The position numbers were made by a program, and so were the translations under genes. Shown here piece after piece: positions 5,909 to 14,852 of a stretch of 37,690 nucleotides of DNA. Origin of the DNA: Vibrio sp. 10N.261.45.E2 (GTDB lineage Bacteria; Pseudomonadota; Gammaproteobacteria; Enterobacterales; Vibrionaceae); contig NZ_MCZZ01000175.1 in NCBI RefSeq assembly GCF_002875705.1, forward strand, positions 1 to 37,690, given 5' to 3'. A model generated the notes under the pieces. The model worked only from the letters and a program-made list of their open reading frames with translations. It ran no database searches and was not told the DNA's origin. Each line of letters opens with the position of its first letter. Position 1 is the stretch's first letter.

Positions 5909-7561
5909 ATGACTCAAGTAGATTGGCGACATGTTACGCCTCAGTACGACGAATATAGCGCTCAATTAGAGCAATTCCCTGACATCTCGCCTTTCCCTTT
6001 TTCAGATATTCAACATAGATTCAAAGATGCGCTAACCCGCTTTGTCCGCTTATCTAACCTTTCGCGTGTGTTACTTGTAAACGCTCCGGACAATTCGATC
6101 TATCGTCAAATGATTGTTGAATCTCTAGTCACTGCTTTAGATGATCACACTCTTCCAGTTATAAAAACTGAGTCTTTAAATGCTGCCTCTTTGTTTGATC
6201 AAGTTCAATCGAAGGATGGTAAGGTTGTTGCGACAAAACCGGGCCTTCTGGCTAGAGCAAACAACGGCTACCTAATCGTTTCAGCAAACTTGATCTTGGC
6301 AAACCCAGGAAGCTGGTTACTGCTTAAATCTGCGCTGCTTGGTGAAGCCGTAGAGCCTATCAGTAGCAACCCTGAGCACTTGAACCAATCTCCAACTTTG
6401 CCTCTTACCTATAACATTAAGTTAATTGTGGTTGGTGATAGAGCTCAATTAGGTGACCTTGATTATCTAGACAGCGATATTCAAACCGGTTTTTGCCTAT
6501 TTAGCGAAATTGAACAAGATATCAAGATCTCTGAAGAGAATTTGACTCAATATCTTGGTTACCTTAAGTGGCTTCAACTACGCTATGAACTGCCAACCAT
6601 CACGCAACAAGCGTTGACGGGCATTCTTACTGCCGGAGCAAGAGAGACTGAAGATCAAAGCTATACTCCATTATGCCCTATTTGGCACAATGCGTTATTG
6701 AACGAAGCTTTGATTGAAGCTAACAATGGTGAGATTGATATTCACCATATCCAACAAGCTCAACAACACAAATACAACCGAGAGTCGTACCTACCAGAAC
6801 GCGCTCTTGATGATATTCGAGATGGCCAAGTCATTATTGAAACTGAAGGTGAACAAGTTGGTCAGGTTAATGGCCTAACAGTCATCGATGTTCCTGGACA
6901 CCCGATATCGTATGGTGAACCTGCACGAATTTCCTGTGTTATTCACTTTGGTGATGGTGATATTGCCGATGTTGAGCGCAAAGCCGAACTTGGTGGTAAT
7001 CTTCATGCAAAAGGTATGATGATCATGCAAGCATTTGTGAGCAGCGCACTAAACCTTGAAGACCCTTTGCCATACGCAGCTTCTGTCGTGTTTGAGCAAT
7101 CGTACTGCGAAGTCGATGGTGATAGTGCTTCTCTTGCTGAACTTTGTTCGCTGGTGAGTGCTTTGTCTGAATACCCTATCAATCAGCAAATTGCGGTTAC
7201 TGGTGCGGTAGACCAATTTGGTCGTGTACAAGCGGTTGGTGGACTAAATGAGAAAATCGAAGGCTTCTACCATGTGTGTAAACACAACGGCTTAACAGGC
7301 GAACAAGGCGTGATCCTTCCTAGATCGAACTTAAGACACCTCGCACTAAAGCCTGATCTTATTGAAAGCATTAAAAATGAAGAATTTCATATTTGGTCTG
7401 TGTCTAATGTGGACGAAGCAATTCCTCTCATTATGAACAAACCATTTAGAGACGATGGACAAGAAAGCGTTCTGAGCAAAATTGCGGAACGTATTGAAAA
7501 CTTTGAAAGACATGAGCACCCTATTGGAATCGTTGGCCGCATTAAAAACTGGTTTGTCTAG
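5909..7561 (+). CDS. ycbZ: Lon-protease homologue LonH (YcbZ family)
   Basis: 550 residues (E. coli YcbZ/LonH 586). The C-terminal S16 domain is intact: PGHPISYGEPARISC, ELGGNLHAKGMMIM, then the Ser-Lys dyad, Ser406 in DGDSASLAEL and Lys449 in GLNEKIEGF. The 43-residue spacing equals that of E. coli Lon (679/722). The N-terminal half aligns with LonH but shows no Walker A; the corresponding stretch reads RVLLVNAPDNSIY. ATP-driven unfolding is therefore doubtful, and it may be a peptidase with a regulatory N-domain. Substrates are unknown. The gene sits between matP (divergent) and fabA, exactly as in enterics. The fabA promoter overlaps the end of this gene. Confidence 0.92.
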   Translation: MTQVDWRHVTPQYDEYSAQLEQFPDISPFPFSDIQHRFKDALTRFVRLSNLSRVLLVNAPDNSIYRQMIVESLVTALDDHTLPVIKTESLNAASLFDQVQSKDGKVVATKPGLLARANNGYLIVSANLILANPGSWLLLKSALLGEAVEPISSNPEHLNQSPTLPLTYNIKLIVVGDRAQLGDLDYLDSDIQTGFCLFSEIEQDIKISEENLTQYLGYLKWLQLRYELPTITQQALTGILTAGARETEDQSYTPLCPIWHNALLNEALIEANNGEIDIHHIQQAQQHKYNRESYLPERALDDIRDGQVIIETEGEQVGQVNGLTVIDVPGHPISYGEPARISCVIHFGDGDIADVERKAELGGNLHAKGMMIMQAFVSSALNLEDPLPYAASVVFEQSYCEVDGDSASLAELCSLVSALSEYPINQQIAVTGAVDQFGRVQAVGGLNEKIEGFYHVCKHNGLTGEQGVILPRSNLRHLALKPDLIESIKNEEFHIWSVSNVDEAIPLIMNKPFRDDGQESVLSKIAERIENFERHEHPIGIVGRIKNWFV

Positions 7562-7578
7562 TACTGATCGGACTTGTT
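7562..7578 (+). promoter_or_regulatory. FadR activator site of fabA
   Basis: TACTGATCGGACTTGTT matches the FadR consensus AGCTGGTCCGACNTGTT at all but a few positions and is, as I recall it, nearly identical to the E. coli fabA operator. It overlaps the -35 element, where FadR activates fabA and fatty acids relieve binding. Confidence 0.75.
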
Positions 7579-7602
7579 TAGCGTACACCTGTTCACTAAT
7601 AT
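7574..7602 (+). promoter_or_regulatory. fabA promoter (-35 TTGTTT, -10 TAATAT, 17-bp spacer)
   Basis: TTGTTT (7574-7579) and TAATAT (7597-7602) are 17 bp apart. Transcription would start near 7609, about 23 bases before the fabA ATG. The FadR and FabR sites overlap it. Confidence 0.65.
7580..7597 (+). promoter_or_regulatory. FabR-type repressor site of fabA
   Basis: AGCGTACACCTGTTCACT resembles the E. coli FabR site in fabA (AGCGTACACGTGTTAGCT from memory). It lies between the -35 and -10 directly after the FadR site, as in E. coli, giving dual control of unsaturated fatty acid synthesis. Confidence 0.6.
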
Positions 7603-7631
7603 GCACCTATCAAAAATCGGAGTAATTGATA

Positions 7632-8147
7632 ATGCAAAACAAACGTGATTCTTACACTCGCGAAGAGCTTCTAGCATCAAGCCAAGGCGAACTATGGCCA
7701 CAAGGCCCTCAACTACCAGCACCGAACATGTTAATGATGGATCGCATCACTAAAATGTCTGAAACTGAAGGTGATTACGGTAAAGGTTTAGTTCTTGCTG
7801 AGCTGGATATTACTCCTGACCTATGGTTCTTCGATTGTCACTTCCCAGGTGACCCTGTAATGCCTGGTTGTCTAGGCCTTGACGCAATGTGGCAGCTTGT
7901 TGGTTTCTACCTTGGTTGGGTTGGCGGCGAAGGTAAAGGTCGCGCTCTAGGTGTTGGCGAAGTGAAATTTACTGGTCAAATCCTACCTACAGCGAAAAAA
8001 GTTACATACGAGATCCACATGAAACGTGTTGTTAACCGTCGCCTAGTTATGGGCCTTGCAGATGGCCGCGTTCTTGTTGATGGTAAAGAGATCTATGTAG
8101 CTAAAGATTTAAAAGTTGGCCTTTTCCAAGATACGTCAGCATTCTAA
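7632..8147 (+). CDS. fabA: 3-hydroxydecanoyl-[acyl-carrier-protein] dehydratase/isomerase FabA
   Basis: 171 residues from the ATG at 7632; GGAG (7619-7622) is nine bases upstream, whereas a TTG at 7626 has poorer spacing. The hot-dog-fold enzyme carries active-site His70 in DCHFPGDPVMPGC and Asp84 in LGLDAMWQ, the E. coli numbering. It makes trans-2-decenoyl-ACP and isomerises it to cis-3, the branch point to unsaturated fatty acids, in the cytosol. The C-terminus KVGLFQDTSAF is identical to the enteric enzyme. It has its own promoter with FadR and FabR sites and a strong terminator at 8166-8196. Confidence 0.98.
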   Translation: MQNKRDSYTREELLASSQGELWPQGPQLPAPNMLMMDRITKMSETEGDYGKGLVLAELDITPDLWFFDCHFPGDPVMPGCLGLDAMWQLVGFYLGWVGGEGKGRALGVGEVKFTGQILPTAKKVTYEIHMKRVVNRRLVMGLADGRVLVDGKEIYVAKDLKVGLFQDTSAF

Positions 8148-8165
8148 TCTAATAGTTAGCTTTTT

Positions 8166-8196
8166 AATAAAGCAGTCTATGGCTGCTTTATTTTTG
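8166..8196 (+). terminator. Rho-independent terminator of fabA
   Basis: A ten-pair stem, AATAAAGCAG / CTGCTTTATT, with a seven-base loop, is followed by TTTTG. Confidence 0.9.
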
Positions 8197-8312
8197 CTTC
8201 AATAAGTTTAGTTATAGTGCATCAAGGTGTGTAGACCTAATCGTGAAATCGTTTAAATCCACCAGCAAAACGCTCTTATAATAGAGAAACTATAATACTT
8301 TATTGTTATAGA

Positions 8313-8348
8313 GGAGCCTTAACACTCTTCTGAAACTAACAAGGCTCC
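8313..8348 (-). terminator. Hairpin downstream of rmf (possible terminator or RNA end)
   Basis: GGAGCCTT (8313-8320) and AAGGCTCC (8341-8348) form a perfect eight-pair stem with a 20-base loop, in the space between convergent fabA and rmf. No U-run follows on either strand, so it may protect a 3' end rather than terminate. Confidence 0.4.
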
Positions 8349-8401
8349 AGCTTGTAATCAACAAACAATGGAGCCCTGACCTTTAATTCTTTTCGCCCTA
8401 T

Positions 8402-8575
8402 CTACTTATAGAGACCTGATTGCTTATCATCTTTGGCATCACGCCAACCACCTAGCCAATAAGATCGAGAATCCATTTGGCTATATGGGCAAGCTTCTTG
8501 TGACCGTCCATTTAAACCAGCCTTGTAACCTTGAGATTGTGCTCGTTCTAGTCGATCACGCTTTTGTCTCTTCAT
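8402..8575 (-). CDS. rmf: Ribosome modulation factor RMF
   Basis: 57 residues from the ATG at 8575, which matches the E. coli start MKRQKRDRLERA and has GAGGA upstream; an in-frame start nine codons earlier would lack homology. Signatures are GYKAGLNGRSQEACPY and SYWLGGWRDA. RMF binds the 30S subunit near the anti-Shine-Dalgarno site and dimerises 70S into inactive 100S ribosomes in stationary phase. The E. coli protein is 55 residues. It is convergent with fabA, a conserved neighbour. Confidence 0.95.
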   Translation of the reverse strand: MKRQKRDRLERAQSQGYKAGLNGRSQEACPYSQMDSRSYWLGGWRDAKDDKQSGLYK

Positions 8576-8686
8576 AGTGCAGTCCTCATACGGGTGTTCC
8601 ATTTACTAACATACAATGATTACAACTTAGCGGAGTTTTTGTGACTCCAAGTTTAAGAATCGATCAGTTTTTCACTTTTCTCAAGG

Positions 8687-8724
8687 CGAAAAAAAGCCCG
8701 AGTTCAGAATTGTGAACTCGGGCT
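8687..8724 (-). terminator. Strong terminator of the rlmKL-uup-DUF3466 operon
   Basis: A 12-pair stem, AGCCCGAGTTCA / TGAACTCGGGCT (8695-8706, 8713-8724), has a six-base loop, followed on the minus strand by seven T. Confidence 0.92.
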
Positions 8725-8736
8725 CAAGAGAAAAAA

Positions 8737-10506
8737 TTATTTAAATTTTCTACGGAACCCTAACAAGCCAAGCACAGTCAAAGTTAACCAACCTAGGCTA
8801 CCACCTTGACGATCTACTTTCTCGGTGTCAGTACTGCGAGTTACTACGCTATCAATGTCAGAGCCAGTGTCATACCTTGCTCCCTTGATTGGGATAAGTT
8901 TAACCGCTACAACCTTTTCAACTGCGTTAGATGAGGCACCACCACAGTATGAGTTGTGTGATGTTGTGTCATAAGGTTTATCCTTACCGTCGACTGTACA
9001 TTTGATAGCCGTTGCTGAAATCACACCAGCATCATTGATATCCGTCGCATCAATAATTCTAAATTGGTTATTGTAACTAGACGCATCACCATCATTTGTT
9101 AGGTCATCTAACCACCATGCCTTACCACCAAAAATATCAACACGGCGAGAATCGATTGAAGAAGGTAAATCATATGGATAGATAAAGCCCCTATGTCTAC
9201 GCTCACTACCGTCAACTTCACGAGTCGTCTCAGCGTCAATCTGGCCAACAAACTCATTGAAGTTGTTTACCGCTTTAGCTTCACCGCTTGAACCACTGAA
9301 GAAGATACCACCAGTCAAAAAGTCTGCTTTAGGTTCTGTCGCATTTTCGACAACAAAGATCTTATTGCCTGCGCTGCCACTCTCTGGCACATACCCGTTA
9401 CGCTTAGAGTAACCTACAGCGAACAAGTTATCGTTAATATCAGTAGCTACAGAGTTACTGTATCTAGCATCATCGTTATTTGATCCTGAATTAACTTCTG
9501 CACCACTGATAAACTTATTTTCCCAAGTAACCGTTGACAAATCGACAGCATTCGTAAAGTCAATCTCGTTACTTATAAAAATATTCGCATTCATATCACG
9601 AAAGTCACTATTACCGTTGACTGTGTTATACCCAACACCATAGAAACGATTGTTTACTTCTGTTATCCCTCTCATACTGCCTTGTGAGAAGTAATCGTTA
9701 GCTTTTGCTGAAACGTTCTCCCCCCAATCCAACTCTGTAGTTACAGTACCATCCCACATCGCGGCTTTGGAACTAAATACTTTATCTGGTGTGGATGTTT
9801 CAGTAATAGTTTGTTCAGTCGAAACACTACCTACATTATAAACAATACCGTTACTTGCCGTAATCGCTTTCCATGCACGAGTTTCAGAAGTACCGGTAGG
9901 CCCAGCGGGTGTCGTAAACAACGCATTATTACGAATGGTACCTTCAGATTTAACACCTAGTGGTTTAGCATCTTCATCTAGAGAATTAATTACCGTATTT
10001 CTAGTATCAAAAGTATCACCACCTTCAACGAAGGCTTTCGCATTGACATAAGTAAAATCGTTTCTTTCCTTATTCCAAGTATCGTACCACCGATTATCTG
10101 CCCAACTTTCGCATGTAGAATATTTCAACTCTCGGTAACAATAATTGTAGAAATCGTCACGCTCTTGAATGTATTGGAATGGAGCGTCCATAGCGAAAGG
10201 AACTTCTTCACGATAACTTACCGCTTCAAGCGTATCACGAGTCTCACCAGCAAGTTTAAATGTACTATCCGCACAGTTAGTTGCATTAAAATCAAAGCAA
10301 CCTAGAGGTAACTCATCATCAGGTAATGCTGGCAATACTGCGTTAGCGTTCACAGCTTTACCTGGTTGAATTGCCACACCAAAGATTTCAGATGCACCTG
10401 TAATCGAAGGCGTTACTTCAACTACTTTGTAAAGCGCAGCATTCGCGTTAGTTGCAGCAAAAACTAATGCCGCAACAGTTGTTAATTTGAATTTAGTACA
10501 AGTCAT
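8737..10506 (-). CDS. DUF3466 family secreted protein with GlyGly-CTERM sorting tail
   Basis: 589 residues. The signal peptide MTCTKFKLTTVAALVFAATN ends near NANA. A long acidic, Asn- and Asp-rich body follows with recurrent short blocks (KAWKAIT.., NDNLFAVGYS, EFVGQIDAET, WWLDDLTNDG, ATDINDAGVISATA) suggesting beta-propeller-like repeats. The end, GGSLGWLTLTVLGLLGFRRK, is a GlyGly motif, a membrane helix and a basic tail: the GlyGly-CTERM signal processed by rhombosortase in vibrios, usually for type II secreted or surface-linked proteins. DUF3466 is the family I recognise; its activity is unknown. The gene begins nine bases after the uup stop and uses a ribosome site at the end of uup, so it is the last gene of that operon. 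Confidence 0.8.
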   Translation of the reverse strand: MTCTKFKLTTVAALVFAATNANAALYKVVEVTPSITGASEIFGVAIQPGKAVNANAVLPALPDDELPLGCFDFNATNCADSTFKLAGETRDTLEAVSYREEVPFAMDAPFQYIQERDDFYNYCYRELKYSTCESWADNRWYDTWNKERNDFTYVNAKAFVEGGDTFDTRNTVINSLDEDAKPLGVKSEGTIRNNALFTTPAGPTGTSETRAWKAITASNGIVYNVGSVSTEQTITETSTPDKVFSSKAAMWDGTVTTELDWGENVSAKANDYFSQGSMRGITEVNNRFYGVGYNTVNGNSDFRDMNANIFISNEIDFTNAVDLSTVTWENKFISGAEVNSGSNNDDARYSNSVATDINDNLFAVGYSKRNGYVPESGSAGNKIFVVENATEPKADFLTGGIFFSGSSGEAKAVNNFNEFVGQIDAETTREVDGSERRHRGFIYPYDLPSSIDSRRVDIFGGKAWWLDDLTNDGDASSYNNQFRIIDATDINDAGVISATAIKCTVDGKDKPYDTTSHNSYCGGASSNAVEKVVAVKLIPIKGARYDTGSDIDSVVTRSTDTEKVDRQGGSLGWLTLTVLGLLGFRRKFK

Positions 10507-10515
10507 TATTACTTC

Positions 10516-12432
10516 TTAACTTTCCTGTTGTAGTGCCTCGAGCTCTTCCCAGCGCTCAAAAGCAACTTCAAGCTCCTGCTCTGCTGCAGATAGCTTATCT
10601 AATACTGGTTGTGTCTGCTCTACAGGTTTTGAAAAGAAGCTAGGATCGTTGACTTCTTCCTGAAGAGTTTCAATTTGAGTTTCCAATTCTTCCAAACGCA
10701 TTGGTAGCGCTTCTAGTTCTCGTTGTAGCTTATACGATAACTTCTTAGGTTTAGCCTTCACTGGCGCAGTTTTGGGAGTTTCCTCAACTACTTTCTCAGG
10801 CTTTGATGGCTTTTCAACCTGTCGGTACTCTAATGCCTGCTTTCTTTGTTGCTGAGCATCGTGGTAGCCACCAACAAATTCTTCAATCACACCGTTACCT
10901 TCGAAGATCCAACTTGTCATAACCGTGTTATCTACAAACTGACGGTCGTGGCTCACTAAAAGAAGCGTACCCTGATAGTTGGCAAGCAAATCTTCTAAAA
11001 GTTCCAAAGTTTCGATATCTAGATCGTTGGTTGGCTCATCAAGAATCAATAAGTTGTTCGACTTAAGGAAAATGCGAGCTAATAACAGTCGGTTTTTCTC
11101 GCCACCAGATAATGCCTTAACAGGAGTACGAGCACGTTTAGGAGAGAATAAGAAATCTTGTAAATAGCTTAGTGCATGACGCTCACGCCCGCCTACGGTC
11201 ACTTCTTGCTTACCGTCTGCTAGGTTATCAATCACCGACTTCTCTGGGTCTAGGATTTCGCGGTATTGGTCAAAGTAAGCCACTTCAAGCTTAGTACCGC
11301 AATGTAGACGACCTGAATCTGGCTTAAGTTGATCAAGAAGCAGTTTGAGTACCGTACTCTTACCACAACCGTTAGGACCAATCAGAGCAATACGATCGCC
11401 ACGCATGATGTTGAAGCTAAAGTCTTTAACAATCTCTTTGCCTTCAAAACCGAAGTTAAGATTTTCGGCTTCGAATACAATCTTACCTGAACGCTGACCA
11501 TCATCGATTTGGATAACGGCTTTACCCTGCACTTCACGGCGATTCAAACGCTCTTCACGTAGCTTCTTAAGCGCACGAACGCGGCCTTCGTTACGAGTTC
11601 GACGAGCTTTAATGCCCTGACGAATCCATACTTCCTCTTGAGCAAGCTTTTTATCAAATTCAGCGTTCTGCATCTCTTCGACACGAAGCGCTTCTTCTTT
11701 CTCAACAAGGTAGTTTTCGTAATCACCTGGGAAAGAGCTCAATTTACCGCGATCAAGGTCGACGATACGTGTTGCCATCGATTTAATGAATGCACGGTCA
11801 TGCGAGATAAAGATGATTGAACCTCGGAAGTCTTTCAGGAAGCCTTCTAGCCACTCGATTGTCGCAACATCCAAGTGGTTCGTCGGTTCGTCTAGAAGTA
11901 AAACGTCTGGGTCACACACAAGCGCACGAGCAAGTGCCGCTTTACGTTGCCAACCACCGGACAAATCAGTCAATTTGGTTTCAGCAGTCAGCTTAAGTGC
12001 TGCCAATACGTTGCTTACGCGATCTTCAAAACGCCATGCATTGGCATGATCCAGTTGTTCTTGAACGCGTGTAAGACGGTTTAGGTTCTTTTCACTTGGA
12101 TCTGTTGCGATCAGATCAAGAAGATCATGGTAGATCTTCAACTGTTCACCGATTTCCGCTAGGCCACCAGCAACGTAATCATAAACGGTTCCTTGCTCAT
12201 TGCGCGGTGGATCTTGTTCCAGACGAGACACAACCACATCTTGTGTGATTTGCATCTTGCCATCGTCCATGATGATGTTCCCAGATAGGATTTTCATCAA
12301 TGTAGACTTACCAGCGCCATTGCGCCCTACTAAACACACACGTTCGTTTTCTTGCAGCACAAAGTCCGCACGATCTAATAACGGGTGATCGCCAAACGCT
12401 AATTGCCCATTATGAATTGTAAGTAATGCCAT
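10516..12432 (-). CDS. uup: ABC-F family ATPase Uup
   Basis: 638 residues (E. coli 635). Two ABC cassettes without membrane segments: Walker A GRNGAGKS (about 36), signature LSGGWQRKAALARA, Walker B LLLDEPTNHLD; then Walker A GPNGCGKST (about 350), signature LSGGEKNRLLLARI, Walker B LILDEPTNDLD. A P-site tRNA-interaction linker rich in Arg and Lys lies between them, and a C-terminal coiled coil (about 565-635) typical of Uup follows. It acts at the ribosome and affects transposon excision and replication-fork processing in E. coli. The start overlaps the end of the glutaredoxin-like gene by 23 bases, and the gene is in operon with rlmKL and DUF3466. Confidence 0.95.
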   Translation of the reverse strand: MALLTIHNGQLAFGDHPLLDRADFVLQENERVCLVGRNGAGKSTLMKILSGNIIMDDGKMQITQDVVVSRLEQDPPRNEQGTVYDYVAGGLAEIGEQLKIYHDLLDLIATDPSEKNLNRLTRVQEQLDHANAWRFEDRVSNVLAALKLTAETKLTDLSGGWQRKAALARALVCDPDVLLLDEPTNHLDVATIEWLEGFLKDFRGSIIFISHDRAFIKSMATRIVDLDRGKLSSFPGDYENYLVEKEEALRVEEMQNAEFDKKLAQEEVWIRQGIKARRTRNEGRVRALKKLREERLNRREVQGKAVIQIDDGQRSGKIVFEAENLNFGFEGKEIVKDFSFNIMRGDRIALIGPNGCGKSTVLKLLLDQLKPDSGRLHCGTKLEVAYFDQYREILDPEKSVIDNLADGKQEVTVGGRERHALSYLQDFLFSPKRARTPVKALSGGEKNRLLLARIFLKSNNLLILDEPTNDLDIETLELLEDLLANYQGTLLLVSHDRQFVDNTVMTSWIFEGNGVIEEFVGGYHDAQQQRKQALEYRQVEKPSKPEKVVEETPKTAPVKAKPKKLSYKLQRELEALPMRLEELETQIETLQEEVNDPSFFSKPVEQTQPVLDKLSAAEQELEVAFERWEELEALQQES

Positions 12433-12670
12433 TCTTCTTTAACCAATCATTAAGTTCTAACAAGCCAAATGGCCAGTTAAGCTCTGAGCTTTGAGAAAGA
12501 TCAGAGCTTTCAAATTTGAGCACCGGAATAGTGACCCCGTAACGGGAAAAGAGCTCATCATCAAATGCAATGTCGACAACGTTGACGTGATGGCTAATGT
12601 TTAACTGTTCCGTGAGTTGAAATGCCATCTCACATAGATGGCACCCTTCTGTACTGTAGAGAGTCAGCAC
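12410..12670 (-). CDS. Glutaredoxin-like protein (DUF836 family)
   Basis: 86 residues, a single thioredoxin fold. MLTLYSTEGCHLCEMAFQLT holds the CHLC redox motif (Cys10, Cys13), and TIPVLKF gives the cis-Pro that faces the active site. This is the small glutaredoxin-like family often fused or linked to rlmKL/uup neighbourhoods in vibrios. The substrate is unknown. The end overlaps uup by 23 bases, and 25 bases separate it from the rlmKL stop, so translation is likely coupled within the operon. Confidence 0.8.
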   Translation of the reverse strand: MLTLYSTEGCHLCEMAFQLTEQLNISHHVNVVDIAFDDELFSRYGVTIPVLKFESSDLSQSSELNWPFGLLELNDWLKKNGITYNS

Positions 12671-12695
12671 TATATATCCTTATACAATCTCTTAA

Positions 12696-14816
12696 CTACT
12701 TATGTGTAATCAACCAGCAGTTATGAATGTGCTTGTTGCGCGAGAAGTCCAATGGCAACGTCTTAGACGAGATATTCTGAGCCTTGAGACCTAACTCATC
12801 GAGAGCTTCCAAGTCCATTTTGAAATGACGCTTGTTGTTAGAGAACACAATCGTGCCTTCTTCACGAAGAAGACGCTTAAGGTTTTCCATCAACCGAATG
12901 TGATCGCGTTGAACATCGAAAGATTGATCCATACGCTTTGAGTTAGAGAACGTTGGTGGATCGATGAAAATCAGATCGTAAGAACCCTGCTCTTTAGCCA
13001 GCCATTGTAGACAATCCGCTTGAACGAATTGATGTTGACGACCCACGCGGCCGTTAAGCTCCATGTTCTCTTTTGCCCACTCTAGGTAAGTATTAGACAT
13101 GTCTACTGTTGTCGTAGAACGTGCGCCACCCACTGCAGCATGAACAGATGCACTACCTGTGTAAGCAAACAAGTTTAGGAAATCTTTACCTGCCGCCATC
13201 TCACCGATACGACGACGAGTGATCTTATGGTCTAGGAACAAGCCCGTATCTAGATAATCATGAAGGTTAACAATCAGCTTAACGCCGTATTCGTTCACTT
13301 CTAGGTTCGATGAATCTTGAGCTAGCTTCTGGTATTGAGAGCGACCTTTCTGCTTCTGACGAACTTTAAGCACAACGTTGTTTGCTTCAACGCCTGTCAC
13401 TTGAATAGAAGCACGGATGATATCGGTTAGACGACGTTTTGCCTTCTCTTCCGGCACATCTTTAGGCGCAGCGTATTCTTGAATCACAAGGTGACCTGGG
13501 TATACGTCAATCGCTACATTGTATTCTGGTAAGTCAGCATCGTAGATACGGTAACAATCTAGCTGTTCTTTCTTAGCCCACTTAGCGATTTTACCAATGT
13601 TCTTTTTAAGACGGTTCGCGAAATCAGGCGCAATCAATTGCTCTTGCTCAGCCGTTGGACGCTCTGACATCGGACGATCTGAAATTGAGTAGTTTTTTTG
13701 GTGACACGGTAACGCACCATTGTTCAATTTGAACTGTTTGTCGGCACGCATGCGTAAACAGCTTAGTAGCTCATCTGAACTAGAGAAGATAGACGCGTTA
13801 CAACCGCCAAATTCAGCTTTAAGCTGTGCACCGAATGCTGTGTAAAGCGCAATAAGACCCGGCTCTGTACCTAGACGCTCACCATATGGAGGGTTAGAGA
13901 CAATCACACCATCAGTAAACTCGGTAGGACGCTTAAGCTTCGCAGCATCACCTACTTCGAATTCAATCAATTCTTCAACACCAGCACGACGAGCATTGTC
14001 ACGCGCTGTTTTAATCATGCGTTCATCATTGTCGTAACCATAGAACTTACATTCTACTTTCTTAACGCCACGACGGCCTTGAACGTTCGCTTCAGCTTTA
14101 ACTTCAGCCCAAAGTTCTGGTTCGAAATCTTCTAGTGATTCAAAACACCACTTTTGGCGCTTAACACCTGGAGCCATCTTTGCAGCCATCATTGCCGCTT
14201 CAATCACCAACGTACCTGAGCCACACATAGGGTCTAGGAAAGGCTTAGTCGCGTCCCAACCACTACGAAGAAGAATCGCGGCAGCAAGAGTTTCACGCAG
14301 TGGCGCACGGCCAGATTCAGGACGGTAGCCACGTTGATGCAGACCGCTGCCCACCATATCAACACCAAGAATCGCTTTATCACGGTGTAGACGAACGTGA
14401 ATTCGAATATCTGGGTTCTCTTTGCTGATAGAAGGACGAGGTAAAGATTTCTTCTCGAAGCAATCAACTACAGCATCTTTTACTTTCATAGCACCGTATT
14501 GGCTATTACGGATTTCGTTGTTCGTACCATTGAAGTCAACAACAAAACGCTTAGAGCTATGGAATTGATTTACCCAGTTAACCGCTGTGGTTGATAGGTA
14601 CAAATCCATGTCGTCCATACAAGTGAATTCAGAAAGGACACGTACAAATCGAGAAGCCAAACGGCTCCACAAACAACAACGATAAATTTGCTCATTGGTG
14701 GCTTTGAATTTAACACCCGCTTGCACAGGTTTTGCGTTTGTAATCCCTAGTTGGGTTAGTTCTTCAACTAATAAATTCTCAAGGCCGTTTGAGGTAACCG
14801 CTAGATATTGATTCAT
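12696..14816 (-). CDS. rlmKL: Bifunctional 23S rRNA methyltransferase RlmKL
   Basis: 706 residues (E. coli 702). The order is THUMP domain (about 45-155), RlmL domain with FLDPMCGSGT (about 193-202) and SNPPYGERLG (307-316) for m2G2445, then RlmK domain with LNLFAYTGSASVHAA and FIDPPTFSNSKRM for m7G2069. Both methylations fall in the peptidyl-transferase region of 23S rRNA, on naked or pre-50S RNA. The two activities are fused, as in enterics. It is the first gene of the operon running to DUF3466; a perfect -10 TATAAT lies 30 bp upstream. The ribosome site is weak (AAGAACACTATG). Confidence 0.97.
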   Translation of the reverse strand: MNQYLAVTSNGLENLLVEELTQLGITNAKPVQAGVKFKATNEQIYRCCLWSRLASRFVRVLSEFTCMDDMDLYLSTTAVNWVNQFHSSKRFVVDFNGTNNEIRNSQYGAMKVKDAVVDCFEKKSLPRPSISKENPDIRIHVRLHRDKAILGVDMVGSGLHQRGYRPESGRAPLRETLAAAILLRSGWDATKPFLDPMCGSGTLVIEAAMMAAKMAPGVKRQKWCFESLEDFEPELWAEVKAEANVQGRRGVKKVECKFYGYDNDERMIKTARDNARRAGVEELIEFEVGDAAKLKRPTEFTDGVIVSNPPYGERLGTEPGLIALYTAFGAQLKAEFGGCNASIFSSSDELLSCLRMRADKQFKLNNGALPCHQKNYSISDRPMSERPTAEQEQLIAPDFANRLKKNIGKIAKWAKKEQLDCYRIYDADLPEYNVAIDVYPGHLVIQEYAAPKDVPEEKAKRRLTDIIRASIQVTGVEANNVVLKVRQKQKGRSQYQKLAQDSSNLEVNEYGVKLIVNLHDYLDTGLFLDHKITRRRIGEMAAGKDFLNLFAYTGSASVHAAVGGARSTTTVDMSNTYLEWAKENMELNGRVGRQHQFVQADCLQWLAKEQGSYDLIFIDPPTFSNSKRMDQSFDVQRDHIRLMENLKRLLREEGTIVFSNNKRHFKMDLEALDELGLKAQNISSKTLPLDFSRNKHIHNCWLITHK

Positions 14817-14846
14817 AGTGTTCTTTTATTGATAAAAATGAGCTCG

Positions 14847-14852
14847 ATTATA
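14847..14852 (-). promoter_or_regulatory. -10 element (TATAAT) upstream of rlmKL
   Basis: On the minus strand GGTATAATCG carries a consensus -10 about 30 bp before the rlmKL ATG. The -35 candidate 17 bp upstream (GATGCT) is poor, so an activator or another promoter may contribute. Confidence 0.5.
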
